NCBI RefSeq assembly: GCF_022370635.2
Contig: NZ_CP092362.2
Coordinates: 3,906,001 to 3,970,000 of the forward strand
Direction: 5' to 3'
From: Mycolicibacterium crocinum
GTDB lineage: Bacteria > Actinomycetota > Actinomycetes > Mycobacteriales > Mycobacteriaceae
Length of the DNA stretch: 64,000 nt
Of the stretch, positions 56,871 to 64,000 are shown one piece after another. Both the position numbers and the translations under genes were made by a program. The notes under the pieces were generated by a model. That model saw nothing but the letters and a program-made list of their open reading frames with translations. It did not search any database and was not told where the DNA came from. The first letter of the stretch is position 1; each line of letters opens with the position of its first letter.

Positions 56871-57287
56871 TCAGTCGTCGTAGTACCGGGCCTCGACGAC
56901 GTTGCCGTCCGGGTCCGGAAAATACATCCCTTCAGGTCCCCAGCCGCGGGCTCCATACGTCGGAGCCAGCCGCGCACCGGTGTCGATGCCCTCAGCCTGC
57001 AGACGGTCGATGAGCGCGTCGTACTCGGCCTTGGTCATCGCCAGGCACACATGGTTGACGGGGTGGCCGGCGCTGCCCGCGACATGTGTCTGGGTCTCGG
57101 TGCTCGCGGCTTTGTCACTCGGCGACAGGTCGATGATCGAGTCGTCGGAGACCCGCACGCTCGGGAACGGCGCGTCGCCGGTGAGGAACTCGTCGAAGCG
57201 GACGGGTTGCAGTCCGACGACCCGGGTGTAGAAGTCCATGGCAACGGCGGGGTCCTGGACCCACAGCACCACGTGGTCGAGCCGCAT
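56871..57287 (-). CDS. VOC/glyoxalase superfamily protein
   Basis: 138-residue vicinal-oxygen-chelate protein. MRLDHVVLWVQDPAVAMDFY gives the first His ligand, PVNHVCLAM the next, and PDPDGNVVEARYY ends with the Glu ligand position. Members act as glyoxalases, dioxygenases or antibiotic-binding proteins; this one cannot be assigned. It is followed after 29 bp by the lipoprotein gene in the same direction, so co-transcription is possible. The 236-bp region up to the next gene (57288-57523) holds no recognisable gene; TAATTA near 57427 may be part of a promoter for the DUF4185 gene. Confidence 0.88.
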   Translation of the reverse strand: MRLDHVVLWVQDPAVAMDFYTRVVGLQPVRFDEFLTGDAPFPSVRVSDDSIIDLSPSDKAASTETQTHVAGSAGHPVNHVCLAMTKAEYDALIDRLQAEGIDTGARLAPTYGARGWGPEGMYFPDPDGNVVEARYYDD

Positions 57288-57523
57288 GGACAAAATGCTA
57301 CTGGTAGAGCAATCGAGAGCCGCCACGCGCCGGAGCCGGGCCGAAAATGGCTGCGGGACAAATCAATTCGCCCGTACTCCGCAGCAAGGGATGTTGCCGC
57401 CGCAAACATCGGATTCGCCAGAGATAATTAACGCCCAGTTAGGGACCTTTGCCCCTGTTTGCCAGATGGCCGGGCGTAGTCCCATGGAGGTTAGTCGGAC
57501 CGGATTCGGTCATGAGGTATGAA

Positions 57524-59473
57524 ATGAGCGCAGCAGCATATGTAGGCCGCGTTGGGGGGCTGGGAATCGCACTCGGTGTGGGGATCGCCGTGGCGTCCGG
57601 GTGCGGGGTGGCGTGGGCCGATGGCACCGGTTCCTCCGCGGCGTCAGACACAACGTCATCGACTGCCGATGGACAACAGGCCCAAGCATCGTCCGACACA
57701 GGAGTCGGTGGGGCCAAGGCGCCGCAACCGTCCTCCGCCACGGGTGTTACGGTCCCGCGCCCGCCAAGCCTGGTGAATCCCTCTCGCGCTCATCGGAATT
57801 CGCCGAACGCCAAGCCGCCGACCCCCGCTGCGTCCAAGCGCCGAACCACAGTGCCACCGCCGGCATCGGCCACCCCGGCGTCCACGAAAAGCTCCGACAG
57901 CCGACAACCGGCGACCCCGCAACCGTCGATCAAAACCGCAGTGCAGACTCAGTCGGCCGTCGCCGCACCGACAGCCGAAGCAGTCACGCCGGCGGTGGTC
58001 AAGGTGCAACCGGTGGCGGCCGCGGTGGATACGTCCGTCTCGAAGACCACCCAGACAGTTCCGAACGTCGTCAGCGTCGCGCTCGCCGCCTTCGGGCTTG
58101 ATCCGCTCGCTGCCAACTCGCCGCTGGCGCCTGCCGGGTCTCCCACGCTGTGGGGTCTGCTGGCCTGGACCAGACGTGAATTCGAGACGATGGTGTCCCG
58201 CCTCCGCAGCGCCGCGCTGGGATCGGTTCCCACGCAAGCGATCTCGACAGCGCCTCGGCAAACCCAGTCCGTCGCGGCGGCCGCGGTGGCCACCGGACCC
58301 ACCACGACGCCGGTGGCGTGGGTGACAGGCAGCGGGACCACCGGCCCCTATCTGCTGAGCCGCACCAACAACACTGCGGCGATGTTCGGCATCGCCGGTA
58401 CCGACCTCGGCATCATGTGGGACAACGGGATCGCCGACAACCCGGCCACCCCGGTCAACGAGCATCAGGTTCTGATGGCGTTCGGGGACACCTTTAGCGG
58501 CACCGGACAGACGGGCATCTGGCGCTCCAACACGCTGCTGCGCAGTTCCGATCAAGTGCTTGCCGACGGTATCAGCGTCGCACCGGGCCAGGCGGGCAAC
58601 GTCTTCAGCGGCTCACCGCTGTCGAGCCCCAACTTCTCCAAGCAGATCATCAACAGCCCGGGCTATATCGGCCCGCTGGGGTCCGAGGTCACCATCATTC
58701 CGACCTCCGGAGTCTCGGTGCCCTACAACAACACCTACGGTTCGCGTCAGTACGTCAGCTTCATGTCGGTGAAGTCCTGGGACACCCCCGGGCGGTGGAC
58801 GACGAACTACTCGGCCATTGCCTACTCCGACGACAACGGTCAGACGTGGACTGTCGCACCGTCGTCGATCCGCTCGGCTGCGTCGTACCGCACGACGACC
58901 GCGTACGTCTCGGGTAACCAGAATTTCCAGCAGAGTGCCTTCGTGCGACCGCCGGTTGGATCGGCCGACGCCGGTTACGTCTACGCATTCGGCACGCCGT
59001 CCGGCCGCGGCGGAACCGTTTACCTGTCACGAGTGCAGCAGGCGAACATTCTGGACCAGACCAAGTACGAGTACTGGAATGGGACCACCTGGGTGGCCAA
59101 CAAGCCGTCGGCGGCAACGCCCATCCTGCCGGCGACCACCACGGCCAGTACCGGCTTGTTGGGCTGGTTCAGCAGCCTGTTCGGCGGCAGCAAGAAGACC
59201 TATCCGAGCGCCGGCGAGATGTCCGTGCAGTACAACACCTATCTCAACAAGTACGTGATGATGTACGCGGACAACAACAACAACGTCGTGATGCGCACGG
59301 CCGACCGGCCGGAGGGTCCGTGGTCGGGGCCGACGACGCTGGTGACGTCGACGCAGTACCCGGGTCTTTACGCGCCGATGATGGATCCCTGGTCGACCGG
59401 GCAGGACATCTACTGGAACATGTCGATGTGGGGCGACTACAACGTCCTACTTATGCACACCAAGCTCGCGTGA
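57524..59473 (+). CDS. Exported DUF4185 protein, copy 2 (long linker)
   Basis: 649-residue paralogue of the protein at 38857-40290. Start ATG 57524 has GAGG six bases upstream and yields an N-terminus (AAYVGRVGGLGIALGVGIAV) like that of copy 1. The signal is followed by a ~230-residue Ala/Pro/Thr/Ser/Gln-rich linker including QTQSAVAAPTAEAVTPAVV, much longer than in copy 1. The DUF4185 domain (about 260-649) has the same marks: AGTDLGIMWDNGI, MAFGDTFSGTG, IAYSDDNGQTW, VQYNTYLNKYVMMY and PMMDPWSTGQDIYWNMSMWG. Predicted cell-wall glycan-active propeller; the linker could span the envelope. Ends 22 bp before the tRNA-Val gene. Confidence 0.88.
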   Translation: MSAAAYVGRVGGLGIALGVGIAVASGCGVAWADGTGSSAASDTTSSTADGQQAQASSDTGVGGAKAPQPSSATGVTVPRPPSLVNPSRAHRNSPNAKPPTPAASKRRTTVPPPASATPASTKSSDSRQPATPQPSIKTAVQTQSAVAAPTAEAVTPAVVKVQPVAAAVDTSVSKTTQTVPNVVSVALAAFGLDPLAANSPLAPAGSPTLWGLLAWTRREFETMVSRLRSAALGSVPTQAISTAPRQTQSVAAAAVATGPTTTPVAWVTGSGTTGPYLLSRTNNTAAMFGIAGTDLGIMWDNGIADNPATPVNEHQVLMAFGDTFSGTGQTGIWRSNTLLRSSDQVLADGISVAPGQAGNVFSGSPLSSPNFSKQIINSPGYIGPLGSEVTIIPTSGVSVPYNNTYGSRQYVSFMSVKSWDTPGRWTTNYSAIAYSDDNGQTWTVAPSSIRSAASYRTTTAYVSGNQNFQQSAFVRPPVGSADAGYVYAFGTPSGRGGTVYLSRVQQANILDQTKYEYWNGTTWVANKPSAATPILPATTTASTGLLGWFSSLFGGSKKTYPSAGEMSVQYNTYLNKYVMMYADNNNNVVMRTADRPEGPWSGPTTLVTSTQYPGLYAPMMDPWSTGQDIYWNMSMWGDYNVLLMHTKLA

Positions 59474-59495
59474 TCTCGGCAGGTGGATCCTTGGT

Positions 59496-59566
59496 GGGCG
59501 CGGACGGTATCGAACCGCCGACCGCTGGTGTGTAAAACCAGAGCTCTACCACTGAGCTACGCGCCC
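59496..59566 (-). tRNA. tRNA-Val (anticodon TAC)
   Basis: 71-nt cloverleaf on the minus strand: acceptor GGGCGCG/CGCGCCC, D arm GCTC-AGTGGTA-GAGC, anticodon stem CTGGT/ACCAG with loop TTTACAC giving anticodon TAC (reads GUA), and T arm with TTCGATA. The 3' CCA is not encoded. It lies between the DUF4185 gene and ahpE. Confidence 0.95.
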
Positions 59567-59580
59567 GTGCCCGGGGGAGG

Positions 59581-60039
59581 TTACACGGCCGCCAGCGCCT
59601 GCGTCCAAACCGATTGATCGCGCGCCTCGCCGGGCTCCTTGCACTCGGCGAACCGGATGACACCGTCGCGGTCGATCACGAAGGTACCCCGATTGGCAAA
59701 GCCGGCGTCGGCGTTGAACACCCCGTACGCCTGGGCGACGGCACCGTGCGGCCAGAAGTCGGAGAGCACTGGAAATCCAAATCCGCTCTGGGTGGCCCAG
59801 ACCTTGTGCGTCGGCGGCGGACCGACGGAGATCGCCAGCGTGGCGGTGTCGTCGTTGTCGAACTCGGGCAAGTGGTCGCGCACGTAATCGAGCTCGCCCT
59901 GGCAGATGCCGGTGAACGCGAGCGGGAAGAACACCAGCAGCACGTTCTTCTTGCCGCGGAAGTCGCTGAGCGTGACGGGCTGACCGTTCTGGTCTTTCAG
60001 TGTGAAGTCAGGGGCCTGCGCTCCGACCGCACCTGTCAC
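59581..60039 (-). CDS. ahpE: One-Cys peroxiredoxin AhpE
   Basis: Reduces hydroperoxides and peroxynitrite; orthologue of M. tuberculosis AhpE (Rv2238c), which it matches along nearly its whole length. 152 residues. The peroxidatic Cys46 sits in PLAFTGICQGEL, with Thr43 and an Arg nearby (ANRGTFVID) completing the site. No resolving Cys in the usual place, but there is a second Cys in FAECKEPGE where the M. tuberculosis protein, as I recall, has Met. Mycothiol/mycoredoxin is the expected reductant. GTG start overlaps the DUF3052 gene stop (GTGA), so the two are coupled. Confidence 0.96.
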   Translation of the reverse strand: MTGAVGAQAPDFTLKDQNGQPVTLSDFRGKKNVLLVFFPLAFTGICQGELDYVRDHLPEFDNDDTATLAISVGPPPTHKVWATQSGFGFPVLSDFWPHGAVAQAYGVFNADAGFANRGTFVIDRDGVIRFAECKEPGEARDQSVWTQALAAV

Positions 60040-60464
60040 GAGTGCCTCCCGGCCGCCTTCGATTTCGGCTGCACCAGTCGGCTCGCGATCCAGTCGCCCA
60101 AATTGGCGGACGACGTCTGCATCAGTCCCGCGGTCGGCGCCGACTCGGCGATCTCGGCGGGCTGCACGTGGCCGGGCTTGCCGGTCTTGGGTGTCACCAC
60201 CCAGATGATGCCGTCGTCGGCCAGCGGCGCGATCGCATCCATCAGTCGATCGACCAGGTCACCGTCACCGTCGCGCCACCACAGCAGGACCACGTCGACG
60301 ACCTCATCGGCATCCTCGTCGAGCAGTTCCCCGCCGCTGGCGTCCTCGACGTCCGCCCTGATGTCGTCGTCGGTGTCCTCGTCCCAGCCCAGCTCCTGCA
60401 CGACCTGGTCTTTCTGGATGCCCAGCTTCTGGGCGTAGTTCGGGGGGCCACCCTCCGCGACCAC
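60036..60464 (-). CDS. DUF3052 family protein
   Basis: 142-residue acidic cytosolic protein, equivalent to M. tuberculosis Rv2239c. Conserved features are NYAQKLGIQKDQVVQELGWDED, the acidic run DEDTDDDIRADVED, VVDVVLLWWRDGDGDLVD and IIWVVTPKTGKPGHVQPAEI. The family is restricted to actinobacteria and has no established function. GTG start with a strong ribosome site AAGGAGG. Coupled to ahpE downstream, hinting at a redox or stress role; inference. Confidence 0.93.
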   Translation of the reverse strand: MVAEGGPPNYAQKLGIQKDQVVQELGWDEDTDDDIRADVEDASGGELLDEDADEVVDVVLLWWRDGDGDLVDRLMDAIAPLADDGIIWVVTPKTGKPGHVQPAEIAESAPTAGLMQTSSANLGDWIASRLVQPKSKAAGRHS

Positions 60465-60548
60465 GGTCGGAACCTCCTTGGAATCAGGGTCGGCTGTCTA
60501 CGGCCTATCGTCGCACGACGCCGACAAATACTCGCCGTGCGGTGCGAA

Positions 60549-61118
60549 TCAATAGGTCGCGTCGCACAAGCTCAACGCATTCGACCTGGTGTCGTTGAGA
60601 CTTTGGATGGTCTGGTTGAACTCCGCCGGGCCTGCGTGACCGGTGATCGCTCTCGCTGTCGCATGTGCACCGTCTACCCAATCCTTGAACGCAGCCTTCA
60701 GCTCGTCCGGGATCGCATCGGTGATGCTGCCTGCCACCGCATCGGCGCTCTTGTTCAGCGCATCGACCGCCGGGCCCTCGGTGGTCGCGATGTCGGGGGT
60801 GGCCTGGTTGAAGGCGCTCACGTAGGCGTTGACGGCGTCGATCGCATCGGCGCTGGACGTCGACAGCGTCTCGCAGGTGTCGTGCATGGCCTGCGTCGTC
60901 AGGGAGGCCTGCCGTTCGGACTCCCGGGCGCTGGACGAGGCGGCCGACTCCGAGGCCGACACCGACATCGAGGTACGGAAGGCCGGCGCGTCGCGCGAGT
61001 TGGCCGACGGCTCGCCGCCGGTGACGCTGGTGCAGCCCACCACGCCGGCCAGCACGGCCGCCGCGCTGCCGACCAGCAGCCCGCCGATCCGCAATCTGCG
61101 CGCATGTCTGATCAGCAC
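60549..61118 (-). CDS. Probable lipoprotein, Rv2240c-like
   Basis: 189-residue exported protein. The signal (GGLLVGSAAAVLAGVVGCTS) ends in a lipobox VVGC, so it is probably lipid-anchored. A Ser/Ala/Glu-rich linker with SVSASESAASSSARES is followed by a ~110-residue helical domain containing two Cys (HDTCETLS and SLCDATY) that may form a disulfide. No enzymatic motif. M. tuberculosis Rv2240c occupies this position. Divergent from aceE across 148 bp. Confidence 0.85.
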   Translation of the reverse strand: MLIRHARRLRIGGLLVGSAAAVLAGVVGCTSVTGGEPSANSRDAPAFRTSMSVSASESAASSSARESERQASLTTQAMHDTCETLSTSSADAIDAVNAYVSAFNQATPDIATTEGPAVDALNKSADAVAGSITDAIPDELKAAFKDWVDGAHATARAITGHAGPAEFNQTIQSLNDTRSNALSLCDATY

Positions 61119-61230
61119 CCCGGCAGGTTACCGGGTAAGGGCCCTGCTCGGCGCGCTGCGAAGAATTCACCAACCGCACGGTTGACTACTCGTCGGTACT
61201 GGCTCGATTGCGGCACGATAGAAGTCGGAC

Positions 61231-61247
61231 GGTGCAAAACCTGCACC
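61231..61247. promoter_or_regulatory. Hairpin/operator GGTGCA-N5-TGCACC upstream of aceE
   Basis: Perfect 6-bp arms with a 5-base loop, 8 bp before the aceE ribosome site AAGGAG (61255-61260). Could be a repressor site or a 5' leader hairpin limiting ribosome access. Not seen elsewhere in the window. Confidence 0.4.
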
Positions 61248-61266
61248 TCCTACTAAGGAGCTGAAG

Positions 61267-64000
<2,734 letters not shown>

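Overview
The window is a high-GC actinobacterial chromosome segment from a mycobacterium, most likely a fast-growing, environmental (Mycolicibacterium-type) species. The backbone order glnA1 - glnE/glnA2 - caeB/caeA - panB - CYTH/CHAD gene - RNase H/phosphatase - zinc-ribbon gene - NIF3 - HAD (PtkA-like) - ptpA - SURF1 - cobD - DUF2236 - ahpE - DUF3052 - aceE matches, from memory, the M. tuberculosis Rv2219A-Rv2241 region. Several accessory blocks absent from that species are inserted into it. I see no IS element, prophage, CRISPR array or plasmid feature. The only structural RNAs are RNase P RNA and one tRNA-Val. Coding is dense, with many 1-8 bp stop/start overlaps, and no gene-free stretch exceeds 300 bases.

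Layout. (1) 0-9.3 kb, nitrogen assimilation: RDD membrane protein (partial), glnA1 with a GlnR-like box, a secreted repeat protein, DoxX, and a minus-strand unit glnA2-glnE-thioesterase-F420 oxidoreductase. (2) 9.4-16 kb, envelope and cofactor: SPFH-type lipoprotein, two exported CaeA/CaeB (Hip1-like) serine hydrolases, a WS/DGAT acyltransferase and panB. (3) 16-20.8 kb, a small regulon: a TetR protein made of two fused TetR units, an epoxide-hydrolase-like enzyme, a double DUF427 protein and an unusual FAD disulfide reductase. Five copies of a TGGG-N8-CCCA element lie at its promoters. (4) 20.9-25.8 kb: PaaG-like isomerase, TetR regulator and a divergent three-gene operon of two DUF1989 (carboxyguanidine deiminase-type) proteins plus the carboxyltransferase part of a urea/guanidine carboxylase without biotin carboxylase or biotin carrier. 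(5) 25.8-42 kb, mostly core genes: CYTH/CHAD, rnpB, a methyltransferase / XRE-cupin / CPFC-reductase trio, RNase H-CobC fusion, NIF3, ptkA-like/ptpA/SURF1, cobD, DUF2236, amidohydrolase, VOC protein, DUF4185 protein, and TetR with DUF2306.

(6) 42-55.5 kb, an oxidative catabolic island: AveC-like membrane protein, a 31-residue membrane peptide, mycofactocin-type SDR, two cytochromes P450, aldehyde dehydrogenase, a second SDR, luciferase-like F420 oxidoreductase, two dihydrodipicolinate-reductase-like proteins, nitronate-monooxygenase-like protein and a CynX-type MFS transporter. A second tandem-TetR gene lies in the middle. Three promoters of the island share a 16-bp motif (sense strand GAWCAAAN2TTAGGTT), which suggests one coordinately controlled pathway for an unknown hydrophobic alcohol/terpenoid/steroid-like substrate. 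(7) 55.5-64 kb: GntR regulator, lipoprotein, VOC protein, second DUF4185 paralogue, tRNA-Val, ahpE, DUF3052, a lipoprotein and the 5' ~911 codons of aceE.

The best candidates for undescribed biology are the fused TetR regulator with paired operators 22 bp apart, the incomplete guanidine/urea carboxylase operon, and the motif-linked P450/mycofactocin island. Functions are read from sequence motifs and family knowledge; no database search was run.
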